Assembly: GCA_020072645.1 (NCBI GenBank)
Contig: JAIQGK010000008.1
Location: 62,001-126,000 of the forward strand
Reading direction: 5' to 3'
Source of the DNA: Terriglobia bacterium
Lineage (GTDB): Bacteria; Acidobacteriota; Terriglobia; Terriglobales; Acidobacteriaceae
Length of the DNA: 64,000 nt
Shown piece after piece: positions 1 to 7,338 of the stretch. The notes beneath the pieces were generated by a model. It searched no databases. It was not told the DNA's origin and was given only the letters and a program-made list of their open reading frames with translations. The position numbers and the translations under genes were made by a program. Numbering within the stretch: the stretch's first letter is position 1; every line of letters begins with the position of its first letter.

Positions 1-45
1 GACCAGCAGTTTAGATTCCAGTTTGGTTACCTGCTCCAGGTTCAC
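1..45 (-). CDS. start of a gene downstream of argB, probably acetylornithine aminotransferase (truncated by window edge)
   Basis: On the minus strand a GTG at 45-43 overlaps the argB stop codon (44-42) in a GTGA junction and opens a frame that stays open to the window edge (15 codons, beginning MNLEQVTKLESK). The overlap copies the tight junctions of argR-argC-argB, so this is very likely the next gene of the arginine operon. A charged amphipathic N-terminus followed by a hydrophobic 'LLV' is typical of ArgD-type aminotransferases, which often follow argB. Only 15 residues are visible, so the identity rests mainly on context. Confidence 0.4.
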   Translation of the reverse strand, partial: MNLEQVTKLESKLLV

Positions 46-824
46 GCGACCAGCACCTCCGTCCCTGAGTCAATCTTGGCAAAATAAAATTCCGGCAGCG
101 CTTCCACTTCCGCCGCGGGCAATATGCGCACGCGATTCACGCCATGCAGCAGTGCGTCTTTGCAAGCCTGAAGCTTTGGCAACATGCCGCCTGCGATGAC
201 TGCGCTCTGGGTCAATGCAGCGGCGGTACCGAGGTCGAGCCAGCGAATCACCAGCCCATCAGCATCTTTTACGCCCTGAACATCGGTGAGAAAGATCAAT
301 GCGTTGGCGTGGCAAGCCACGGCGCAGGCAGAAGCCATCTGGTCCGCATTGATGTTGTAATACTGGCCGTCACTACCCAGGGCAACGCTTGAGATCACGG
401 GAATGCAGCCCTGCTGCCAGATGGTCTCAATCCAGCGCGGATCGACCGAGGAGATCTCGCCGACGAACCCCAGATCGTGGCCGTTGGTCATCTTTTTGCG
501 CGCGCGGAATGCGTGGCCGTCGCCACCGCACAGGCCCATAGCCGCTTGCCCCACGCTGCCCAACGCGGCGACAAGTTTTTTATTCATGTGCCCGGCCAGG
601 ACCATCACGGCAAAGTCGCGGGTTTCGGCGTCGGTCACTCGAAGCCCGTCAATGAATTCGCTCTGCTTGCCCATCTGGGCCAGCATGCGTGTAAGAGCAG
701 CGCCGCCGCCGTGGACCACGGCGACTTGATGTTCCGCGGCCAGTTGTTTCACCGACAGCACGGCGCGATGCAGCAGCGCGGCGTCTTCCAGAGTGGCGCC
801 GCCGAGCTTGACTACAATCTTCAT
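42..824 (-). CDS. argB: acetylglutamate kinase
   Basis: ArgB phosphorylates N-acetyl-L-glutamate with ATP, the second step of ornithine/arginine synthesis, in the cytoplasm. The 260-residue protein has the usual length for the amino-acid-kinase fold. It starts MKIVVKLGGATL with the KLGG nucleotide-binding lysine loop, followed near residue 37 by the VHGGG acyl-glutamate loop; later INADQMASACA fits the conserved nucleotide/substrate segment. The start overlaps the argC stop by 4 bp (ATGA), and its own stop overlaps the next gene, so translation is coupled through the operon. Regulation is expected from the ARG boxes in front of argR. The sequence between the conserved loops is rather divergent, but context leaves little doubt. 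Confidence 0.93.
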   Translation of the reverse strand: MKIVVKLGGATLEDAALLHRAVLSVKQLAAEHQVAVVHGGGAALTRMLAQMGKQSEFIDGLRVTDAETRDFAVMVLAGHMNKKLVAALGSVGQAAMGLCGGDGHAFRARKKMTNGHDLGFVGEISSVDPRWIETIWQQGCIPVISSVALGSDGQYYNINADQMASACAVACHANALIFLTDVQGVKDADGLVIRWLDLGTAAALTQSAVIAGGMLPKLQACKDALLHGVNRVRILPAAEVEALPEFYFAKIDSGTEVLVA

Positions 825-1867
825 TTCAGGCCCTCCTCTTCATTCCAGCCAAACATTACGTTCATGTTTTGTACCGCTTGTCCCGCCGCGCCTTTTACCA
901 AATTGTCGAGACAGGAGACGATAACCAGCCGCTTGCCGTCCGGGGCAAGCGTGAAACCAACGTCGCAGTAATTGGTGTGCAGTGAATATTGAATCTGCGG
1001 CAGCTTGCCGGCAGGGAAGATGCGCACAAAAGTGGAATCGTCATAAAACTTGCGCATGCAGGCTTCAACGGCGTCGGCGGCCATCACCGAATTCAGGCGC
1101 ACGTAAATCGTAGACAGAATTCCGCGCGGGATGGGCAGCAGGTGCGGCGTGAAGATGAGCTGTTCCGGCAGTATTCCAAGCTGCTCCAGAATTTCTCCGG
1201 TGTGCCGATGATTGAATACCGAGTAGGCGGAAAGGTTCTCCGCCACTTCAACAAAATGTGTTTTCTGCGTGGGCTGTTTGCCCGCGCCGGAAACTCCGGA
1301 TTTGGAGTCGCAAACGATCCCGTGGTTCAGGTCAACCAATCCTGCGCGGACCAGCGGCGCCAGCGCCAGGATGATGGATGTGGCATAACAGCCGGCATTG
1401 GCGACCAGCGCGGCTTCCTTCAACTCGGCGCGATGCAGCTCCGGGATTCCGTACACTGCCTGCGCCATGACTTTATCAGCCAGCGCAGGATTCTCATCGT
1501 TGAAATCGTAGATCGCGCGGTATTCAGGCGTCTCCAGCCGCCACGCGCCGCTCAGATCGATCACGTGAACGCCCTGGGCCACCGCCTCAGGAACCCACTC
1601 GCGTGAAACTTCATGCGGCGTGGCCAGAAAAAGAATGTTCACGCTTTTCGCCTTGAGGGTTTCCCAGCGAAACGGCTCAAGCGGATATCCGCCATTGCCG
1701 CTGACGTGGGGATAAAGCTCATCGAGCTTTGCCGTTGTGCTGGCCTCAACGTTGCGGGTAAAGAGAACGGGCTTTTTTGCGTAAGGATGGCGGGCGAGAA
1801 GACGCGCCAATTCAAAACCGGCATAGCCGGTTGCGCCAACAACCGCGGGCTGGATTGTTTGCGGCAT
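821..1867 (-). CDS. argC: N-acetyl-gamma-glutamyl-phosphate reductase
   Basis: ArgC reduces N-acetylglutamyl-phosphate to the semialdehyde with NADPH, the step after ArgB. The 348-residue length is normal. The N-terminus carries the dinucleotide-binding GATGYAG motif (about residues 11-17). The catalytic cysteine is in the segment VANAGCYATS, and the downstream HRHTGEI and HLLPIPRGI segments match the substrate-binding part of the family. The start at 1867 overlaps the last base of argR and the stop overlaps the argB start by 4 bp, so the three genes form one transcription unit. Confidence 0.95.
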   Translation of the reverse strand: MPQTIQPAVVGATGYAGFELARLLARHPYAKKPVLFTRNVEASTTAKLDELYPHVSGNGGYPLEPFRWETLKAKSVNILFLATPHEVSREWVPEAVAQGVHVIDLSGAWRLETPEYRAIYDFNDENPALADKVMAQAVYGIPELHRAELKEAALVANAGCYATSIILALAPLVRAGLVDLNHGIVCDSKSGVSGAGKQPTQKTHFVEVAENLSAYSVFNHRHTGEILEQLGILPEQLIFTPHLLPIPRGILSTIYVRLNSVMAADAVEACMRKFYDDSTFVRIFPAGKLPQIQYSLHTNYCDVGFTLAPDGKRLVIVSCLDNLVKGAAGQAVQNMNVMFGWNEEEGLK

Positions 1868-2307
1868 CAGGCGCGCATGTCCTCAAGGCGCGTCTGTAAC
1901 TTTTTGGCACTTTTATTGTCGGGCGTGATGATGAGCACCGTGTCGTCGCCGGCGACGGTGCCCACAACTTCGTCCCAGCCTTCAGAATCCACACCGAGTG
2001 CGACCGGCTGGGCAGCGCCGGAGACGGTCTTGATGACCAGCAGGTTTTGCGCGCGCCGCACTTCCACCACAAATTCCCGCACCACGCGGGAAACCGCGGG
2101 CGTGGGATCAGGGCCGGCATCGCCACTCGGGAGCGTGTAGCCTTCAGGCGTCCGCACCAGCCGCAGCTCATTGATGTCGCGCGAAAGCGTGGCCTGCGTC
2201 ACGGGGAAGCCCCTGCGCGCAAGCACCTTCACCAGCTCCTGCTGATTCGGCAAGGGGCCTTCATGCACGAGCTCGACAATCAATTGCTGTCTGGCCAGTT
2301 TCGTCAT
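1867..2307 (-). CDS. argR: arginine repressor
   Basis: ArgR is a hexameric winged-helix repressor that uses arginine as corepressor and binds ARG boxes. From ATG 2307 the protein is 146 residues, beginning MTKLARQQLIVELV. The DNA-binding part has the signature TQATLSRDINEL (about residues 36-47), and the C-terminal oligomerisation/arginine domain contains GTVAGDDTVLII, the conserved GT(I/V)AGDDT loop. An upstream in-frame extension to 2409 is rejected: it is hydrophobic, unlike the family, and would place the ARG boxes inside the coding region. No good Shine-Dalgarno precedes 2307, so a leaderless or very short-leader mRNA is possible. It is first in the operon, as expected for an autoregulated repressor. 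Confidence 0.93.
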   Translation of the reverse strand: MTKLARQQLIVELVHEGPLPNQQELVKVLARRGFPVTQATLSRDINELRLVRTPEGYTLPSGDAGPDPTPAVSRVVREFVVEVRRAQNLLVIKTVSGAAQPVALGVDSEGWDEVVGTVAGDDTVLIITPDNKSAKKLQTRLEDMRA

Positions 2308-2344
2308 ACGAATAATTATGCAGTGCGATGTATAAATATGCATG
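2307..2344 (-). promoter_or_regulatory. two tandem ARG-box-like operators at the argR start
   Basis: Two 14-bp cores fit the general ARG box TGAATWWWWATTCA with two mismatches each: 2309-2322 (minus-strand TGCATAATTATTCG) and 2329-2342 (minus-strand TGCATATTTATACA). They start 20 bp apart, about two helical turns. As 18-bp boxes they would be 2307-2324 and 2327-2344, separated by 2 bp, the paired arrangement known for ArgR in other bacteria. The proximal box touches the ATG at 2307, so ArgR binding would block argRCB transcription or initiation. Confidence 0.75.
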
Positions 2345-2380
2345 GAGAAATATGGATGTGTCAATAGAAAAAGAAAAGAC

Positions 2381-2583
2381 TTAACCACAAAGGACACGAA
2401 GGAACACAAAGGAGATCTGGTGATCTGGCGATCGCCGTGATCGGAAAACGTGTCTATCGCAGCGGCAGGCTACGGAACACAAAGGTGAATATGAAACAGG
2501 GCGGCAACCGGAGAGCTACCGGCCCTGCTTCATCCAGCAGAATCGCTTCTGCTGAAATTTGCCTTCGTGTCCTGTGTGGTTAA
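2381..2583. repeat. about 200-bp element bounded by 22-bp inverted repeats
   Basis: The left arm at 2381-2402 (begins TTAACCACAAAGG) and the reverse complement of the right arm at 2562-2583 (begins TTAACCACACAGG) agree at 21 of 22 positions. The interior (2403-2561) has no credible gene. The right arm overlaps the stop codon (2580-2582) of the thioredoxin-domain gene. Terminal inverted repeats and lack of coding capacity resemble a MITE-like or REP-like element. I cannot see target-site duplications clearly. Confidence 0.6.
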
Positions 2584-4457
2584 GGTTGTTTGATCAGTCC
2601 GTCCAGGATCTTCTCCGCTTGCTGGTGCAGGTCGGGCGGCGCGCCGTACATCACGCTGGCGGTCTTGCCGGATCTATCAAACAAGAACATGGTTGGGACA
2701 GCGGTGATATCGCCAAAGGCCTGGGCTGTGGCGGCGTCGGTGATGGCCCAATGCAGGTCGGGACTGAGCGCATTCACGGTTTCCCGGACTTTGTCTTCCG
2801 GCGATTCAACCGCGAACGCCAGAATGGCCACGTCATCGCCGTATTTCTTTTTCAGGTCACCCAGCCATTCCAGCGTTGAGCGGCAGGGCGGGCACCACGT
2901 GGCCCAGAATTCCACGAGCACAACGCGTCCGGCGGCATCTTCAGCGGTGAGCGGCTTGCCACCAAGATCAGTCAGCGTGAATTTGGGCAGCGAAGCGATA
3001 GCGGCCATGCTTGTGCTGGTTCCCGCACGCTCGCGGCTAACGACGTCTTTTTTACCCGCGAGAATCAGATCAATCATCCGGGTCAGGTCATGCTTGAATT
3101 TTGCCTGGTTGTCCGCGTTGCGCCACGGTGCGTAACGACCTGTACCTTCTTTTTCGCCGAAGTAGCCGAAGTCGCGCGGCGCGGCGATCAGGACATCATC
3201 CAAAAATATTGCGGGATAGCCTTTTACGCCGAAGCGGTCGGCCAGTTTGGAATCGCCAAAGTTTTCGCTGACGAACGTGACTTTTCCGGCGTACTTTGCC
3301 GCAACTTCCTGGGCCAGCAAACTTGCTGGGTCGGAGATGTTTCAAGTGTAAGGCCAGCGGACCAGAGTGAGCGTGGCGGTCCTGGCCGCTCGTTGTTGCA
3401 GTGGCGCTGCCGGCTTGAGCGCAGCGTAATACGCGGGCAACACCTGCTGCAGGATGACCTGAACGGCTCGCCATTCGTCCGGGGACGGCGCAGCGCTGTC
3501 CGGTTTGTTGAGCCATCCCTGGGCACGCTCCAGAAATGCCTGGGCGATTGAGTCATCGCGCTTCGATGCCGAGACTTTCTTCAGCTCTTCCGCCACCTGA
3601 CTGCGTAGCGCAGACTGTTTGGCATCGTCAGGGACAACAGGGTCGAGCATGCCGAAATTCCGCACAGCTTCCAGATATTGATAGAGCGCGCCAGCGTATG
3701 CCTTGGATGAATCAAGTTCCCGTGCGAACTTAAGCGTGGCGTTGAGGTTGATAAAGCGCGGATGCATATCAATGGAGCGCGGCGGCTGGAAAGCGGCGTT
3801 TGTTTTTTCCTGAAGCGCTTCCAACTCAGGCAGCACCGAACGCAGTGGAAACGGGGAGCCTTTCCGTGCAATGCTCAGGCCATAGAGAAAAGCGGCGTAC
3901 GCCGCTTCTCCTTTCGCCTCACCCATATACGCCAGGCCGTCTTGCGGCTTGGTGGACGTGGCAAAGCCGCGACTGCCTTCCAGCAAAGGAATCGTGCGGC
4001 CTTGCGCGGATTCTGAGAGTGCGCGGACCGCCGCCGGGAACCGGTTCCAATTACGCTGCCGCGCTTGTTTATCCAGCGCAGCATATTCCAGGCTGGCTTT
4101 GCCCCATTCGGCTTCAAAGGCGGGCAAGTTGTCCTTGACGGCGTCAGCTTTGGCTTCAATTGTTCTTACGGCCTGAAAATAGTCTTCCGCCTGCCCCAGA
4201 TTTTCCAAGCTCAGGTACAAGTGGCCGGCAGAGCGTGCGGAATCAGCTTCCTGGAGGCGCTGCTCAATCCTTTTGCCAAGGTCGGCGAGATCAGGGCTTT
4301 GAATGGGCCGCGCTTTCAACGATTGCTGCAGGCGCTCAATTTCACCTTTGGTCTGCGCAGCAGCGTCCTGCGCATACGCTTTGATATTCGCGATGAAAAG
4401 AAGGCCGGCGAAAGACAAGGTGATAAGACGTACCAGCAAACCATGCTTTGTGGTCAC
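2580..4457 (-). CDS. candidate selenoprotein: secreted double-thioredoxin-fold protein with in-frame UGA (Sec372)
   Basis: One frame runs from ATG 4457 to TAA 2580, interrupted only by TGA at 3344-3342; a naive caller would report 3342-4457 and 2580-3320. With Sec at codon 372 the product is 625 residues. Residues 1-30 are a signal peptide (possible cleavage after AYA), about 35-355 is a helical TPR-like region, about 356-470 a thioredoxin fold, and about 485-625 a TlpA-like domain with FWATWCPPC (Cys522, Cys525). In the first fold, LTLVRWPYT-U-NISDP aligns without gaps to the thioredoxin strand ending FWAEWCGPC: the UGA occupies the first Cys and the second is Ser375 (UxxS). GKVTF and the cis-Pro loop GYPA (Pro415) follow in register. 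The downstream part has only a TTG (3320) lying inside this fold, so it is not a free-standing gene. Expected role: periplasmic thiol/selenol redox. Alternative: recent nonsense mutation of a Cys codon. Confidence 0.7.
3301..3344 (-). promoter_or_regulatory. SECIS-like hairpin directly after the UGA
   Basis: On the minus-strand mRNA, UGA (3344-3342) is followed by 12 nt (3341-3330) and a perfect 6-bp stem: CCAGCA (3329-3324), loop AGUU (3323-3320), UGCUGG (3319-3314). Below it UCC (3335-3333) can pair with GGA (3309-3307), and AAC (3341-3339) with GUU (3305-3303). The apical loop starts 18 nt after the UGA and has G at its second position followed by U. This fits the published description of bacterial SECIS elements (loop 16-37 nt from UGA, G among its first two bases). 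Structure was judged by eye, not folded. Confidence 0.6.
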
Positions 4458-4834
4458 GTGATCTCCTGAAGAGGAAGGTGCGCGCAGTCAGAGTATTGAC
4501 TGTGGTCCCTCAAGAACGTGAGCCAGAGTGGGACGGATGTGCATGTGGGTGGGACGAAGAGGATGTCTTTGCCCAATCTCCCCTGCCATTTGCGTCACGT
4601 AGTTCTACCGAGAGCTACCTGGATTGATGTTATGTCGCGGCTGCAACGGCTGGCGATGAAAAATACATTTAAGAGAACGCCTTGAATCTGTATGGCAGGA
4701 ATATTCTCGGGGTCCTTCGACTCGCCCTCCGTCGCACAGCTCCCGCATACTCGCTCAGGATGGCAATTGACGAGAAACGGCGGCAGAGACGTAGGAAGAT
4801 AAACGCCCGAAAATGTGGCTAATTCGGGCTGGGT
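4458..4834. other. intergenic region, no gene seen
   Basis: This 377-bp gap separates the candidate selenoprotein gene (reading away, minus) from the end of the anti-sigma gene. It should hold the selenoprotein promoter near 4460-4560. At about 4711-4762 there is an imperfect palindrome running from TCCTTCGACTCG to ACTCGCTCAGGA, of the type found as dispersed small repeats in many GC-rich genomes. Nothing else was recognised. Confidence 0.5.
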
Positions 4835-5644
4835 TTAGCCTGCGGGCTCCATCACAATGGGCATGGTGGGAGTCTGGCTGCCGCCTGCGTTCTCAATGGT
4901 CACGGCAAAGCCTTTTGCAATTACCCCAGTCGACATTTTGTGGAACATCATGCCATTGCCCTTGCTGTCGGCTTTGAACCATCCGGCAGACATTGGCGCT
5001 CCGCCATCGGCGGGGAGCAACCAGACCTGGTAGATTTTGTTTTCCGGCAGCGGAGTCAGATTGTTGGCCATCAGCAGCAATGCGCCCTGCTGCTTGGAAT
5101 ATACAGTCTTGATCTGCGGCTGAGGCGGCGTCTTTTTGCTGACCAGAGTCAGGGGCCATGCGTCTGGGGCGTGGAGCAGATCACGGACCATCTTGGCTTC
5201 AGCAAGTTCTGTATTCGTCCGCGCCAAATCCGACTGGATCTGTTCCAACTGCGCATGCGTGTGCCTGAGAGCTTGGCGGGTATTGCGAAGGTCGCGCCAC
5301 AACAAAATACTGAAGACCGCCAGGATCAGCATCATCATGACCGGGGCAATGGTGACCCAGCGGCGGCGCAAATGGCCAAGAGCATAGCGCTGCTGGTTTC
5401 TTCTTTCCACACGCGGCTCCGCCGCCACAGCTTTCAGTAGCCGATCGCGTGAACGCGCGGGAGGCTGCGGCCCGGTGGCTGAGAGGGCAAGAAGCGCCGT
5501 ATCCGCGCGCAAAGCTTCCAGTTCGCGACGGCAATCGCCACACGTCCCCAGATGGGCTTGCACGGCGGCCAGATCCTGCGGGTTATCGAGCGCGCCCATG
5601 GCGTAAAGCGCCAGCGCTTCAGCGAATTGTGGATGCGCGTTCAT
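4835..5644 (-). CDS. membrane anti-sigma factor, RskA type with zinc-finger N-terminus
   Basis: The 269-residue protein has the ZAS-type zinc motif HLGTCGDC (HxxxCxxC, His31, Cys35, Cys38) in a helical N-terminus, one membrane segment at about residues 95-115 (WVTIAPVMMMLILAVFSILLW region), a short coiled-coil (ALRHTHAQLEQIQSDLART), and a periplasmic RskA-like domain with NKIYQVWLLPADGG. Family knowledge says such proteins hold an ECF sigma factor at the membrane and release it after a periplasmic signal. Its ATG overlaps the stop of the sigma gene by 4 bp, the usual sigma/anti-sigma arrangement, so the partner is the adjacent gene. The inducing signal cannot be read from sequence. Confidence 0.88.
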   Translation of the reverse strand: MNAHPQFAEALALYAMGALDNPQDLAAVQAHLGTCGDCRRELEALRADTALLALSATGPQPPARSRDRLLKAVAAEPRVERRNQQRYALGHLRRRWVTIAPVMMMLILAVFSILLWRDLRNTRQALRHTHAQLEQIQSDLARTNTELAEAKMVRDLLHAPDAWPLTLVSKKTPPQPQIKTVYSKQQGALLLMANNLTPLPENKIYQVWLLPADGGAPMSAGWFKADSKGNGMMFHKMSTGVIAKGFAVTIENAGGSQTPTMPIVMEPAG

Positions 5645-6192
5645 GCCAATACTTTTCTCAAAGCCAGCAGGCCGGTGCGGATGCGCGTCTTGACCGTTCC
5701 CAGTGGATCGCCGGTTTTTCCGGCAATTTCCGAATGAGTCATGCCCTCAAAAAATGCCATTTCCAACGCTTTGCGCTGGTCTTGCGGCAGGCCGCCCAGA
5801 ACGCCACGGATTTTATCGACCACAAGTTTCTGGGAAGCCGCATCCTCCAGATCGACTCCGGTGGAGATTGGCATTTCGTCAATGTCATCTTCCGGGGGGC
5901 GTTTACGCAAAAGGTCGATAGCGCGGTTGCGGGCGATTACCGCAAGCCACGGCGCAAGGCGTCCACGATCAGCGTCAAAGGCCTGCGGGTTGCGCCACAA
6001 CTGGAGAAACACTTCCTGCACCACGTCCTCAGCGGAGGCGGTACTGGTGAGTACGCGAAGCGCGACCCCATACACCACTCCGGAGTAGCGGTCATAAAGA
6101 TCGGCCATGGCGCTCTGGTCCCCCACGCGAATGCGGGCGATCAAGGCCGCGTCGTCCTTATGGTTTGGCGCCTGCGTGCCGCTCACGCGCAT
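5641..6192 (-). CDS. ECF RNA polymerase sigma factor (SigK-like), partner of adjacent anti-sigma factor
   Basis: From ATG 6192 (MRVSGTQAPN) the product is 183 residues, normal for an ECF factor. Region 2 is seen in LYDRYSGVVYGVALRVL and AEDVVQEVFLQLWR; region 4 in LPQDQRKALEMAFFEGMTHSEIA and GTVKTRIRTGL. The frame could extend to 6327, but that would overlap the start of the divergent gene at 6326 and add a non-conserved tail, so 6192 (weak GAGAG upstream) is preferred. Stop and anti-sigma start overlap by 4 bp. The 133-bp divergent region to 6326 probably carries promoters for both directions. Confidence 0.9.
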   Translation of the reverse strand: MRVSGTQAPNHKDDAALIARIRVGDQSAMADLYDRYSGVVYGVALRVLTSTASAEDVVQEVFLQLWRNPQAFDADRGRLAPWLAVIARNRAIDLLRKRPPEDDIDEMPISTGVDLEDAASQKLVVDKIRGVLGGLPQDQRKALEMAFFEGMTHSEIAGKTGDPLGTVKTRIRTGLLALRKVLA

Positions 6193-6325
6193 TCTCTCGC
6201 TTTCATAGGAGTACGGATTCTGAAGCCGATTGGATTGCATTCTGGCCCGGGAAGCTGCCGTTAGGGCCGCAACCCCATCGTAACAAATCTGTTTTTGCAG
6301 GGCGAGGGATGTTAACATCCTCGGC

Positions 6326-7336
6326 ATGCGTACCAGAACAACTGTTCTTTTATTGGCTCTTTTTTCCTTTTGCTCGATCGCTGCTTTCGCTGACTCCGCC
6401 GATTTTACCGTGAAGAAAGTGGGAGACGGTATTTATGCCGCTATTGGCACGGACGGCGGAAAAGCCGGCAGCAATGCCGGATTTATTATCGGCAACAATG
6501 GCGTGGTGGTGGTGGATACGTTTGAAGACGTTGCCCCGGCGCGCGATCTGCTGGCAGAAATCCGCAAGATCACGAACCTGCCGATTCGCTTTGTGGTGAA
6601 CACGCATTACCATCTGGACCACACCGGCGGAAATGCCGTATTTGCCCAAGCCGGAGCGACGATCCTTGCGCAGCGCAACTTGCGTGGCTGGCTGCGGACG
6701 GAGAATCTGAAGTTTTTCGGCCCCAATCCAAAGCCGGAGCAAAAAGCCATGGTGGAAGCGCTGGTGCTGCCGGATGAAACTTACAGTGACGCCGTGGATA
6801 TTTATCTGGGCACACGGCAAGTTCAAGTCCGCTACATGCTGGGCCACACCGGCGGCGACTCCGTGGTGACAGTGCCGGACGCCGACGTGGTTTTTGCCGG
6901 CGATCTGGTCTGGCAGAAGCATTTGCCGAACCTGATTGACGCCACCACTAGCGATTGGGTGAAAACGCTGGAGAAGTTGCTGGCCGACCATCCTGCGGGA
7001 ACGTTTGTCTCCGGGCATGGCGATGTTGCCACCGTGGCCGATGTTCGCGATTTCCACGACTATCTAGTCGCGTTGCGTGACGAAGTGGCGAAGGCACAGG
7101 CTGCGGGGAAGACCGACCAGGCGCTCGTCGATGCGGTACTGCCGCAGCTGCAGGAAAAGTATGGGAAAGATTGCCCCGCCGCATCGCCAGATAAGAAGCC
7201 ATCAGTTCCTACAGCAACATGCTGGGGATTCTTTGGGCCGTTCTCCAAACGCAACATTATGCAGACTGCGGCAGAACTTGCAGGGACGAAAAAAGTGCCG
7301 CAACCGGCGGCAGATAACTCGGCGCCAGCAAAATAA
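6326..7336 (+). CDS. secreted metallo-beta-lactamase-fold hydrolase
   Basis: The 336-residue protein starts with a signal peptide (MRTRTTVLLLALFSFCSIAAFA). The mature part is a metallo-beta-lactamase fold with the dizinc motif NTHYHLDHTGG (His94, His96, Asp98, His99), a third ligand in MLGHTGGD and a fourth in SGHGDVATVAD. It is therefore a periplasmic Zn hydrolase of the glyoxalase-II/SoxH-like class rather than a proven beta-lactamase; substrate unknown. It is followed after 2 bp by a prolyl oligopeptidase, so the two are probably co-transcribed and may both act on peptides or small metabolites in the periplasm. Confidence 0.88.
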   Translation: MRTRTTVLLLALFSFCSIAAFADSADFTVKKVGDGIYAAIGTDGGKAGSNAGFIIGNNGVVVVDTFEDVAPARDLLAEIRKITNLPIRFVVNTHYHLDHTGGNAVFAQAGATILAQRNLRGWLRTENLKFFGPNPKPEQKAMVEALVLPDETYSDAVDIYLGTRQVQVRYMLGHTGGDSVVTVPDADVVFAGDLVWQKHLPNLIDATTSDWVKTLEKLLADHPAGTFVSGHGDVATVADVRDFHDYLVALRDEVAKAQAAGKTDQALVDAVLPQLQEKYGKDCPAASPDKKPSVPTATCWGFFGPFSKRNIMQTAAELAGTKKVPQPAADNSAPAK

Positions 7337-7338
7337 GA

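Noticed and set aside
2308-2409. N-terminal extension of ArgR
   Set aside because: Hydrophobic non-family sequence that covers the ARG boxes.
2580-3320. Separate TlpA-type thioredoxin gene starting at TTG 3320
   Set aside because: The TTG lies inside a thioredoxin fold whose first strand is encoded before the TGA in the same frame; reading through the TGA restores a complete fold.
3196-3556. Minus-strand frames bridging the TGA in the other two phases
   Set aside because: They have Arg/Ser/Pro-rich shadow composition and no thioredoxin similarity; a frameshift explanation is not needed because both halves are in the same frame.
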